Part shown: in pieces, positions 13,775-21,585 of the stretch
How the letters are laid out: each line of letters begins with the position of its first letter
How positions within the stretch are numbered: position 1 is the stretch's first letter
From: an uncultured Lachnospiraceae bacterium
GTDB taxonomy: Bacteria > Bacillota > Clostridia > Lachnospirales > Lachnospiraceae
Direction: 5' to 3'
DNA: 25,888 bases
NCBI GenBank assembly: GCA_900539715.1
Contig: UQDA01000031.1
Span: 1 to 25,888 of the forward strand
The notes under the pieces: generated by a model
What the model was told of the DNA's origin: nothing
Databases searched by the model: none
What the model saw: the letters and a program-made list of their open reading frames with translations, nothing else
Position numbers and translations under genes: made by a program

Positions 13775-14503
13775 TTACCTTTTAAATACATTGCATGAAT
13801 CGACCGCTGAAGCCGTACCGAGGATCTGAGGAAGTATCTCCTCCCTCGTGCCCTGCTTGGAAATCTGTCCGTCTGCGATCACAACGATTTCATCCGCAAT
13901 ATTCAAAATCCGCTCCTGATGCGAAATTATCAGGATAGAACCATTTGTTGTCTCTCTCATCCGCTCGAATACCTGTATCAGATTCTGAAAACTCCACAGG
14001 TCGATGCCGGCCTCCGGCTCGTCAAATACAGAAAGCTGTGTCTTTCTCGCAATAACCGTCGCAATCTCGATACGCTTTAACTCGCCGCCGGACAGGCTCG
14101 CATTTACCTCTCGGTTGATATAGTCCTTCGCACAGAGCCCGACTTCCGCAAGATATTGACAGGCATCTGCCGCAGACAGATTTTCCTTCGCGGCAAGGCG
14201 CAGAAGGTCAAGGACCTGAACGCCCTTAAAGCGCACCGGCTGCTGGAAAGCAAAGCTTATCCCCATATTCGCGCGCTCCGTGATGGATGCATCCGTAATA
14301 TCCTTCCCGTTAAAATAGATTTTACCCGAAGCAGGCTTATAGATTCCGGCTATCAGCTTCGCCAGCGTGGACTTTCCTCCGCCGTTCGGCCCGGTAATTA
14401 CCACGAATTTGTTATCATCTATCGTCAAGCTCAAATTTTTGATAATATCTTTTTCGCCTTTTTCATCCTTTACGTCAAAGGATACGTTCTCTAATGTAAG
14501 CAT
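13775..14503 (-). CDS. sufC: SufC-type ABC ATPase for Fe-S cluster assembly
   Basis: The 242-residue soluble ATPase has Walker A GPNGGGKST (about 38-46), a Q-loop in ISFAFQQP, the ABC signature LSGGELKR, and Walker B LSVFDEPEAGID, where the EAGID wording is characteristic of SufC rather than of import ATPases. It powers conformational change in the SufB-like partner encoded 14 bp downstream. The frame starts at 14524, but AGGAGG lies five bases before the ATG at 14503, so I use that start; the protein then begins with MLTLENVSF as expected. A TATAAT -10 is present about 50 bp upstream. The pair may be the cell's main cluster assembly machinery, or one of several. Confidence 0.9.
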   Translation of the reverse strand: MLTLENVSFDVKDEKGEKDIIKNLSLTIDDNKFVVITGPNGGGKSTLAKLIAGIYKPASGKIYFNGKDITDASITERANMGISFAFQQPVRFKGVQVLDLLRLAAKENLSAADACQYLAEVGLCAKDYINREVNASLSGGELKRIEIATVIARKTQLSVFDEPEAGIDLWSFQNLIQVFERMRETTNGSILIISHQERILNIADEIVVIADGQISKQGTREEILPQILGTASAVDSCNVFKR

Positions 14504-14555
14504 GAGTTCCTCCTGATCGATCACAAAAAATATTGCGGTTTGACCCGTTCTGCTT

Positions 14556-14561
14556 ATTATA
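14556..14561 (-). promoter_or_regulatory. -10 element of the suf pair promoter
   Basis: A perfect TATAAT (14561-14556) lies 52 bp before the sufC start. The -35 at 17 bp (TGGTAA) is poor, which may indicate activator control or a weak promoter. Confidence 0.5.
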
Positions 14562-14596
14562 CCCGATTCTAAATTTCATTACCAGATGATTTCAAG

Positions 14597-14624
14597 AAAA
14601 AAGGAGCCTTTCGGCTCCTTTTTT
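14597..14624. terminator. Bidirectional intrinsic terminator ending the sugar-uptake operon
   Basis: AAAAAAGGAGCC and GGCTCCTTTTTT flank the tetraloop TTTC, a perfect palindromic terminator with T-runs on both strands. It lies about 110 bp past the last permease gene and upstream of the suf promoter, so it isolates the two transcripts. Confidence 0.9.
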
Positions 14625-14664
14625 CATCAGTATTCCTGTTATTTTCCCATTCCGGCAAAAATCT

Positions 14665-14709
14665 CCGTCCGTTCCGCATATATCCCCGGACGGCAATACT
14701 GTCCGTATT
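14665..14709 (-). repeat. Two tandem hairpins in the 3' region of the sugar-uptake mRNA
   Basis: CCGTCCG/CGGACGG (14665-14671 and 14687-14693) and AATAC/GTATT (14695-14699 and 14705-14709) are inverted repeats between the last permease gene and the terminator. They have no T-run and could stabilise the transcript against 3' decay. The function is inferred. Confidence 0.35.
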
Positions 14710-14733
14710 ATATATGATATCTTTCTCTCCGCT

Positions 14734-15645
14734 TTAACCCTTTACCGCTCCGAGCATGATGCCTTTCACAAAATATTTCTGAATAAACGGATATATGCAG
14801 ATAATAGGAAGGGTTGCCACCATTGTTGCCGCCATACGAAGAGAGTCCGGCGTGATCGTCATTCCTGACTTCGCATTAGACATCTGGGCTGATGTTGTCG
14901 CTCCGGTATTATACTGATTCAAAATCTCCACAAGGATCGACTGCATCGGTTTCAGATTCTCACTCGATGTATACAAATAAGCATCGAACCAGGAATTCCA
15001 CTGAGTGATCGCCACAAACAGGGCTACCGTCATGAGTATCGGTTTCGCCAGCGGGAGAATTATCTTCCAATATACGACCAGGTCGTTCCCGCCATCAATT
15101 TTTACCGCCTCAAACAGCTCGTCCGGCATGGATTCGATATAAGACCGGATCAGTATCATGTTATAGACGCTCATTATCAGCGGGAAAATGAATACCCAGA
15201 AATTATCCAACAGTCCCAAATTTTTCAGTACCATATAATACGGTACCTGACCGCCTCCGAAATACATCGTAAAAACAAACATCATATTCCAGAATTTTCG
15301 TCCGACCAGCTCTTTTCTGGACAGAGAATATGCCAGCATAGACGTACACATTACTGCCAGAGGCGTACCGATAAAAGTTCTTGCCAAAGTCACTCCAATA
15401 GAGTGAACAAATGTAGATCGGCCAAGGATTTCCTTATAACTCAGGATACTCAGCTTGCGTGGCCAGAAATACAGACCGCCTTTCATTGCATCGGTAGGGT
15501 CATTAAGCGATACGATAAAAATATTCCAAAACGGATAGACCGTCACAACCGTTACCACTATCAGAAACACTACTTTACAAATATCCAAAACCCACTCGCT
15601 CGGTGTCCGTGGCGCTTTTTTTCTTTTCACAGCCGTTTTTGACAT
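14734..15645 (-). CDS. ABC sugar transporter permease, CUT1 family (MalG/LplC/YtcP type)
   Basis: The 303-residue protein is the second inner-membrane subunit of an oligosaccharide importer. It has six hydrophobic segments, beginning at about residues 25-46. The cytoplasmic EAA loop that docks the ATPase reads EAVKIDGGNDLVVYWKIILP. The YFGGGQVPYYMVLKNLGLLD block and the final FIQKYFVKGIMLGAVKG are typical of the LplC/YtcP group, which usually pairs with large lipoprotein receptors for plant or host glycans. It follows the other permease with 14 bp between them and ends the operon. No ATPase gene is present in the locus. Confidence 0.9.
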   Translation of the reverse strand: MSKTAVKRKKAPRTPSEWVLDICKVVFLIVVTVVTVYPFWNIFIVSLNDPTDAMKGGLYFWPRKLSILSYKEILGRSTFVHSIGVTLARTFIGTPLAVMCTSMLAYSLSRKELVGRKFWNMMFVFTMYFGGGQVPYYMVLKNLGLLDNFWVFIFPLIMSVYNMILIRSYIESMPDELFEAVKIDGGNDLVVYWKIILPLAKPILMTVALFVAITQWNSWFDAYLYTSSENLKPMQSILVEILNQYNTGATTSAQMSNAKSGMTITPDSLRMAATMVATLPIICIYPFIQKYFVKGIMLGAVKG

Positions 15646-15659
15646 ATCTCGCTCCTTTC

Positions 15660-16610
15660 TCAGAACAATGCTGTATCGTTTAGTTTCGCCGTGATCCTAT
15701 TGGCGCACATTACCAATGCAAATGAAACTACCGACTTAAACATTCCAACCGCTGTTCCATATGAATACATCCCTTTTGTCAGACCATAGCGATACGAATA
15801 TGTATCCAGTACATCAGAATAATTCAAGATAGCATTATTTCCCATCAGCAGCTGCTGTTCAAATCCTGTTGTTAAAATACCTCCGATCGCCAATATCAGC
15901 ATGATACAGATAGTTCCACGGATGGCCGGAAGTGTGATATGCCAAATCTTCTGTACCCGGTTGGCTCCGTCCACCTCCGCCGCCTCGTACAGTCCCTGGT
16001 CGATACCTGAGATAGATGCCAAATAAATAATGGCATTGTATCCCATGTTTTTCCATGTATTTGCAAATGCGATTATCCACCAGAAATATTTTCCGTTCTG
16101 GAAAAATAAGACCGGTTCCTCCACGATATGAAGTGCCACGAGAATATCATTTATCACGCCGTTTCCGGATAAAAATGTCAAAAAGATGTTGGATGCGATT
16201 ACCCATGAAATAAAATATGGAAGATAAGATGCCGTCTGTACAAATTTTTTTACCTTAACATTTTTAACTTCATTCAGAAATATCGCGATCAGTATCGGTG
16301 CCGGGAAAGAAAATAAAAGTGTCAGCAAACTGGTCGCCAGCGTATTTCTCATTATCATTTTAAAGTCATTTTCAAAAAAATACTGAAACCATTCCAGTCC
16401 CACAAACGGTGCGTTCAGCAGGTCCTGCCAGTATCCGTTCTGTGATGGTCTGTAATTGGTAAACGCCATATATAGACCGGTCATTGGGGCATAACATATC
16501 AAAGTAACCCATATTAGAGCTGGGATCATCAACAGGAACAGATATCTTTGATTCCATAATCTTTTTTTCAGAGCTTTTGAAGACGGTTTAAAATTCTTCT
16601 CCTTTGCCAT
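15660..16610 (-). CDS. ABC sugar transporter permease, CUT1 family (MalF/LplB/YteP type)
   Basis: The 316-residue protein is the first permease subunit. Six hydrophobic segments are visible, the first at about 23-50 (FLLMIPALIWVTLICYAP). The EAA loop reads EAAEVDGANRVQKIWHITLP. Wording such as YAPMTGLYMAFTNYRP and SYLPYFISWVIASNIF is characteristic of the LplB/YteP group. The frame opens 20 codons earlier, but I use the ATG at 16610 because AAGGAG lies just upstream and the earlier residues fall inside the intercistronic hairpin. It is the partner of the permease at 14734-15645 and of the lipoprotein at 16704-18347. Confidence 0.9.
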   Translation of the reverse strand: MAKEKNFKPSSKALKKRLWNQRYLFLLMIPALIWVTLICYAPMTGLYMAFTNYRPSQNGYWQDLLNAPFVGLEWFQYFFENDFKMIMRNTLATSLLTLLFSFPAPILIAIFLNEVKNVKVKKFVQTASYLPYFISWVIASNIFLTFLSGNGVINDILVALHIVEEPVLFFQNGKYFWWIIAFANTWKNMGYNAIIYLASISGIDQGLYEAAEVDGANRVQKIWHITLPAIRGTICIMLILAIGGILTTGFEQQLLMGNNAILNYSDVLDTYSYRYGLTKGMYSYGTAVGMFKSVVSFALVMCANRITAKLNDTALF

Positions 16611-16632
16611 AACTTCTCCTTTTCTGGTATAG

Positions 16633-16662
16633 AAAAGGCAGTTCTTCGATAAACTGCCTTTT
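16633..16662 (-). promoter_or_regulatory. Intercistronic hairpin between binding-protein and permease genes
   Basis: AAAAGGCAGTT and AACTGCCTTTT (16633-16643 and 16652-16662) form a perfect 11-bp stem with an 8-base loop, 41 bp past the binding-protein stop. A short T-tract (CTTTTCTATA) follows on the minus strand. Such stems commonly act as partial terminators or 3' stabilisers, giving more binding protein than permease. This is inference. Confidence 0.6.
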
Positions 16663-16703
16663 CCTGCCATACTTCAACTACATTCCGGAAATTTCAGCTC
16701 CGC

Positions 16704-18347
16704 TTATTCTGCATTCCCCCAAAGTTCCATTCTCGAATTATAGTTTTCTGTAATCGCCGCTTCCACATCTGCGATGCCCGCATTTTCCAAATCCTGCATC
16801 ATCTGCCCGTATACCGCATCGCACTCTTCAATGGTTGCCGCGTTTACCATGTTGGGATATGCCTGACTGATGATATCCTGTACTTTCTGCGCTTTTAACG
16901 CCTCCGTACTGTTGCCTGCCGGAACCAGATTATCAAACTCTGCCGTATCCCAATATCCATTCGTGATATTCTGATATGCATATTTTGCAGAACGGTCCTG
17001 TTCATTGTACCAGATACGGTTCGTCGTATCATCATCCTCATGCCGGTCGTTTTTTACAAACCATGTCCACTTCGTGATACCCGTGTCATCGACAACCTTA
17101 GTCGGGTCATCCTGATACCGTTCCACAAGGTCGCCTATCGGTGTACGAACACCATCAACAAACTCCCAATCCTGACCTTCGATTCCCCATAACAATAGGT
17201 CCTGTCCCTCCTGGCTTGCACAGTAGTCTACGAATTTTAAAGCTGCATCCAGATTTTTACAGTTCTTTGTGATCGCTATCGCATCCCATCCAAGGGAACT
17301 TCTTCCGCTCAGGGTTGTCTTCTCCGGATCATGACCGTCTGCCACCACCTTATAAGCAAGATATTCTGCATTTTCATTGTCCGAATCCATCAATGCCGCA
17401 CTTCCTCCCCAGGTATCCCAGTATGCACCGATATAACCAAAAACATTTCCCTGGCTCAGCTTCTGATTCCGCAGCTCCTGATTATTGGACGTCCATTCCT
17501 TGTCCAGCAAGCCTTCCCTGTACAGCGTGTTCATATCATGGATTGCCTTCAGATAATCCGGATGGCTTACTCTGTAATGGACGTTACCGCTATCATCGAC
17601 ATAATAAGATTTCATACCGTACATTCCTGAAAATGTCCCGTGCAGATTTTCCGTAGCTCCAGGCTCGCCCATCGTTACTCCGATGCTGTCTGCTCCTGCC
17701 AGCTGAGGATATTTTTCCTTAAACTGCTTCAAAAGCTCTACCATTTCCGAAAAAGTAAACGGCTCGGGGCTGTCTGCCCTTTCCTGTCCGACCAGGTCCA
17801 CCATGATATCATATCTCATAATAAAACCGTTACAGGGGTCCGGGTCATAACCATACCAGTTCGACAGATAATAATTATTTCCATCCACATATCTGGTTTT
17901 ATTCAATGTTTCGCCGTACATCTTCTGAACATTCGGAAGCTGGTCCATATAATCGGATAAATTCACCAGCGCCCCGGCCTCGATATACTGATTTACAATA
18001 TCCGACCCTCTGTCCATCAGGACAATATCGGGATAATCCTGACCTGCGAGCATCAGTGATAATTTTTCTCCCGGATCCCCTGTAGGGCTGATAAGGTTGA
18101 CTGTTACGCCTGTACGCTTCATCAGCTCCTTCGCCACCGGGTCGTCAAATGTTTTTATTCCTGAATTTTTGTCAAAGAAAGAGATTACTGGCGTACCGTC
18201 CTCCGCTACTTCTCCTTGATTTACTGCCACTGCATTTCCTTCCGCTCCTCCATCGGTCTTTGCAGCCTCTGTTCCTGCATTCCCGCATGCGGTCAGACTG
18301 CCCGCCGCCAATAACGCAGCCATCCATAATGCAAATTTCTTTTTCAT
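16704..18347 (-). CDS. Extracellular sugar-binding lipoprotein of the ABC importer
   Basis: The 547-residue protein is the substrate receptor of the CUT1 importer. A lipoprotein signal ends in the lipobox LTAC with Cys21, followed by an acidic/Gly linker. The mature part is a large type II binding fold (LplA/YtcQ-like size). Landmarks are FDDPVAKELMKRTGV, YPDIVLMDRG, SNWYGYDPDP, ERADSPEPFTF and LLWGIEGQDWEF. All of these recur in the paralogue at 19989-21575. AGGAGG lies just upstream of the ATG. It heads the transport transcript with 123 bp in front that should contain the regulated promoter. Ligand identity is not visible; an oligosaccharide handled by the clan GH-D enzyme is inferred. Confidence 0.9.
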   Translation of the reverse strand: MKKKFALWMAALLAAGSLTACGNAGTEAAKTDGGAEGNAVAVNQGEVAEDGTPVISFFDKNSGIKTFDDPVAKELMKRTGVTVNLISPTGDPGEKLSLMLAGQDYPDIVLMDRGSDIVNQYIEAGALVNLSDYMDQLPNVQKMYGETLNKTRYVDGNNYYLSNWYGYDPDPCNGFIMRYDIMVDLVGQERADSPEPFTFSEMVELLKQFKEKYPQLAGADSIGVTMGEPGATENLHGTFSGMYGMKSYYVDDSGNVHYRVSHPDYLKAIHDMNTLYREGLLDKEWTSNNQELRNQKLSQGNVFGYIGAYWDTWGGSAALMDSDNENAEYLAYKVVADGHDPEKTTLSGRSSLGWDAIAITKNCKNLDAALKFVDYCASQEGQDLLLWGIEGQDWEFVDGVRTPIGDLVERYQDDPTKVVDDTGITKWTWFVKNDRHEDDDTTNRIWYNEQDRSAKYAYQNITNGYWDTAEFDNLVPAGNSTEALKAQKVQDIISQAYPNMVNAATIEECDAVYGQMMQDLENAGIADVEAAITENYNSRMELWGNAE

Positions 18348-18470
18348 ATGAGCCTCCTTTTTTCCGCTGAGTCATTCATTTCTTTTGATAAATCAATCAT
18401 ATCGGTAAAAAAGGACAACTTAAATATTTGTTTCCACCAATTTATATCATTTTTTAATCATTTTGACGGT
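18348..18470 (-). promoter_or_regulatory. Intergenic region likely holding the regulated transport promoter
   Basis: This 123-bp AT-rich gap separates the YesN-type regulator from the transporter binding protein. TTGTCC and TATGAT/TGATTT elements can be seen on the minus strand at poor spacing, and no strong sigma-A promoter is present. That is expected for a promoter needing an AraC-type activator. No terminator hairpin is evident after the regulator gene, so read-through is also possible. Confidence 0.35.
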
Positions 18471-19985
18471 TCATGAATGATTCTTACGATATTCATTAGG
18501 CATCATCCCATATCTTTTTGTAAAAATGGACCCAAAATATGAAATATTTTCATATCCGACCCGATTTCCCACTTCTTTTATTTTAAGAGACGGGTCTTTT
18601 AAAAGCTCACATGCCTTCGCAAATCTGAAATCCGTGATATATTCCAAAATCGTCTGCCCTGTCCCTTCTTTAAATATCGATCGTACATAATTTACAGAAA
18701 GATGTATCTCCTCCGCCATATCCTCCATTGTCATAGCTTCCCCATAATGGCGCTGAACATATTCCTTCACTCTTTTTACCACATAAGCCACTCTGTCGCC
18801 GTTTTTTTCAAGTTCCCTGTTTGCCGCATAAATGCAGCCGAAATAATTCATTACCAGCTCTTTTGACTCTTTGATGCACCGGCTGCTTTCTGCCCTGTAT
18901 TTGCTGAAAACCTGTTTCTGTATCCCATGATATATCGGAGTCATGCGATGCTCCAACAGCATGCAGAGCTTCGATACCTGCATCGCTATCTCCCCCTTTG
19001 ATAAATACAGCTCCTTCAGTCCCTCAAACACCTGCTCTACTGCATCCTCTACCGCCTCTTCCTCTTCATACGGGAATAATTTCTGCAGTCGTTCCAGACT
19101 CTGCCCCATAAATTCCGCCAGCTTTTCTTTCGTTGGCCCATCCCTGAAAAACTCTTTCTTTATCCCTTCAAAATATCCTTCTTCCTGATAATAGACATAC
19201 GTTTCCCACGTTTTCATCATCTCAAAACAGGAATGCAGCTCCGTATCCCTGATACATCTCCGGTCAAAATAAACGCCGCTGTACCGAAAGCCCGTCAGCT
19301 TCTCCAGCTGTTTTTGTATTTTACTGCCTCTGTCATGCGGGTCCGCATAGCCTTGCAGAATCACTGTCATCCGTCCTTCATCCAGCCATGCCGCCTGGAC
19401 CCCGCCCATATTTTTCAGCAGATGCTCCGGGAGTAATTTCGTCGAAATCCCCCAAAACATCAAAATCCCCCAACTTTCTTCCCCCGGAGAAACATCTCTT
19501 ATCTCTGTCAGCTCCTTCAGCAACCCTCCCTCTTTTCCCTCGCCCTCTTCACATATCCTTCTCAGTATCTGCTGTTCCAGCGCCTCCAGGGAATGAGAAT
19601 AAATCTGGTCTCTTCCCAGCTCTTCCTTAGCCTTATTGATGACCTTTTCAATTTCCTTTTCCGTAAAAGGCTTCAACAGATAATCCATAGCCCCCATCTG
19701 CATTGCAGACCTCACATACGAAAATTCATCATATCCGGACAGGAATATCACCTTTATCTTACGATTCAGTTCGTAAATCTTTCTTGCCAGCTCGATTCCA
19801 TCCACTCCGGGCATATTGACATCTGTAATGACGATATCCGGCTCATGCTCTAAAATCATCTCATATGCGATCCGCCCGTTCCGTGCAGTCAGCACGCTGG
19901 ATATCCCGAATCCTTCCCAATCCACATGTTCTTTTAACGCATTTAATTCCAACGGTTCGTCGTCCACCAGCAAAAGACTCAGCAT
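18471..19985 (-). CDS. YesN-type response regulator with AraC-family DNA-binding domain
   Basis: The 504-residue regulator has a receiver domain (1-120) with DDE at 8-10, phospho-acceptor Asp55 (VITDVNMPG) and a KPF motif. A long middle region of about 270 residues follows, with no recognisable fold. The C-terminal AraC-type double helix-turn-helix occupies about 405-504, with MEDMAEEIHLSVNYVRSIFK and the second motif VGYENISYFGSIFTKRYGMMPNEYR. It is the cognate regulator of the YesM-type kinase at 21586-23229, and the lipoprotein gene lies between them. The start is four bases past the lipoprotein stop, with GGAGGAG inside that gene's end, so translation is coupled. It should activate the glycosidase and transporter promoters. 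Confidence 0.9.
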   Translation of the reverse strand: MLSLLLVDDEPLELNALKEHVDWEGFGISSVLTARNGRIAYEMILEHEPDIVITDVNMPGVDGIELARKIYELNRKIKVIFLSGYDEFSYVRSAMQMGAMDYLLKPFTEKEIEKVINKAKEELGRDQIYSHSLEALEQQILRRICEEGEGKEGGLLKELTEIRDVSPGEESWGILMFWGISTKLLPEHLLKNMGGVQAAWLDEGRMTVILQGYADPHDRGSKIQKQLEKLTGFRYSGVYFDRRCIRDTELHSCFEMMKTWETYVYYQEEGYFEGIKKEFFRDGPTKEKLAEFMGQSLERLQKLFPYEEEEAVEDAVEQVFEGLKELYLSKGEIAMQVSKLCMLLEHRMTPIYHGIQKQVFSKYRAESSRCIKESKELVMNYFGCIYAANRELEKNGDRVAYVVKRVKEYVQRHYGEAMTMEDMAEEIHLSVNYVRSIFKEGTGQTILEYITDFRFAKACELLKDPSLKIKEVGNRVGYENISYFGSIFTKRYGMMPNEYRKNHS

Positions 19986-19988
19986 AGC

Positions 19989-21575
19989 TCACTCCTCCAG
20001 ACGTTCTTTGTTTTTCTGATAATTACGGGTCCAGACGCGTTCGACTCTGGCAAGCCCTTCCTCCTCCATGTCCCGGACCATTTTATAATAGAGCCTCTGC
20101 ATCTCCTCCCTGCTTTCTGCATCTATCACCCTCGGAAAATATTTTTTGTAAATATTTTCGATCTTTGTCCACATCAGCGATTCCTGCGTCCCGTTTTCCG
20201 GTTCCAGCCCCAAATATTCTGAAGCATCCCAATAATCTCCTGCCATCCTCCTGTTTGCCAGCTCCGCCTCCCTGCTCGCACGATATTTCGTCATAACATC
20301 ATACGGCGTTCCATCTTTTCCATTCCCGTTTTTAATAAACCACATCCACCGGCGGATATCTGTTTTTTCCACTGCTTCATTTACATCGCCGGCAAACAGT
20401 TCCACATTCTTCTCACGCGGCGTGCGTACCCCATTTATATAGTCCCAATCCTCCCCTTCGATTCCCCACAGCATAAGATACTGCCCTTCCTCGCTTGCCA
20501 GAAAATCTATAACCTTGAGCGCAGCATCTATATTTTCGCATCGGTCTGTTACGGCGATCGCATCCCATCCGATAGAATTTCTCCCTCCATAGGTCGTCTC
20601 TGTTTCTTCTATCCCCTTTCCCAAAACCTTATAACATGCAAAAAAAGCATCTTCTCCATTTTTTTCCCTCAGGACTTCATTTACCTCTTCCACATCCCAA
20701 TAAGTACATGCCGTCGCAAAAACCCTGCCGCTTTCCAGCTTTTTATGATACAACTCTTTACGGTTCAAAAGCCATTCCTTATCCAGGAGTTCCTCCCGAT
20801 ACATCTGATTCATAAATTCCATCATCTTTTTTAAGCCAGCGTCTCTTACCAGATGATATATCCGACCGTCTTTAACAGAATATTCTTTCAGACCATACAT
20901 TCCTCTCATCCCTTCGATATAGCCGTACTCCTTACGCGTTGTAAACGGTATCGACCTTTCTCCTCCCACTGACGGGTATTTCTCCGAAAACAGCCGCAGC
21001 AGTTCCAGAAATTCCTCTTCCGTAAAAGGTTCATCACTGTCTGCCCGCTCCTTTCCTACAAGCTCCTTCATATAATCATAACGTATCTGAAATCCGAACA
21101 CCGCATCTGTATCAGCCCCATACCAGTTTCCAAGGTAAAACAGCTGCCCTTCGTCCGTCATCATCTTTTTAATCATATCCCCGTACATTTCCCTGACTGC
21201 CGGCAATTCCGGCAGGTATGGTTCCAAATCGACCAGATATCCCGCATGCTCATATTGATCGATCATATTTAACTCCACCTTTATCATATCCGGATAGTCC
21301 TTCATCGTAAACATCTGTTCTTCTTTTCCCGCGGTATCTTCTGTAGAATCGATTACTTCTATTCGGACTCCCGTTCTTTTCATGATTTCCTGTGCTATCC
21401 GGTCATCAAAACGATGTCTTGCCGAATTCCTGTCATACAGCGTCAGTTCCGCTTCCGCTCTGTGCCCGTTCTCATTTTCCACCTCTTTTCCCGCTTTCTC
21501 CGCAGTTTCTGCACCACATCCTGCCATACATAAAACGATCGCTCCTATTACAGCTGTCACCCCTGCTTTTCTCAT
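19989..21575 (-). CDS. Substrate-binding lipoprotein paralogue embedded in the two-component operon (candidate sugar sensor)
   Basis: The 528-residue protein has a lipoprotein signal with lipobox MAGC and Cys20. It aligns by eye along its full length with the transporter lipoprotein at 16704-18347. Shared landmarks are RFDDRIAQEIMKRTGV, KDYPDMI, GNWYGADTDA, ERADSDEPFT, LDKEWL and LWGIEGEDWDYINGVRTP. Its gene sits between the YesM-type kinase (10-bp gap, with the kinase stop inside the ribosome binding site) and the YesN-type regulator (3-bp gap). No permease is attached. The placement suggests it captures the sugar and signals to the kinase, as described for XylFII with LytS in Clostridium beijerinckii. 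Alternatively it is a second receptor for the same permeases. Confidence 0.88.
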   Translation of the reverse strand: MRKAGVTAVIGAIVLCMAGCGAETAEKAGKEVENENGHRAEAELTLYDRNSARHRFDDRIAQEIMKRTGVRIEVIDSTEDTAGKEEQMFTMKDYPDMIKVELNMIDQYEHAGYLVDLEPYLPELPAVREMYGDMIKKMMTDEGQLFYLGNWYGADTDAVFGFQIRYDYMKELVGKERADSDEPFTEEEFLELLRLFSEKYPSVGGERSIPFTTRKEYGYIEGMRGMYGLKEYSVKDGRIYHLVRDAGLKKMMEFMNQMYREELLDKEWLLNRKELYHKKLESGRVFATACTYWDVEEVNEVLREKNGEDAFFACYKVLGKGIEETETTYGGRNSIGWDAIAVTDRCENIDAALKVIDFLASEEGQYLMLWGIEGEDWDYINGVRTPREKNVELFAGDVNEAVEKTDIRRWMWFIKNGNGKDGTPYDVMTKYRASREAELANRRMAGDYWDASEYLGLEPENGTQESLMWTKIENIYKKYFPRVIDAESREEMQRLYYKMVRDMEEEGLARVERVWTRNYQKNKERLEE

Positions 21576-21585
21576 ACTGCCCCTC

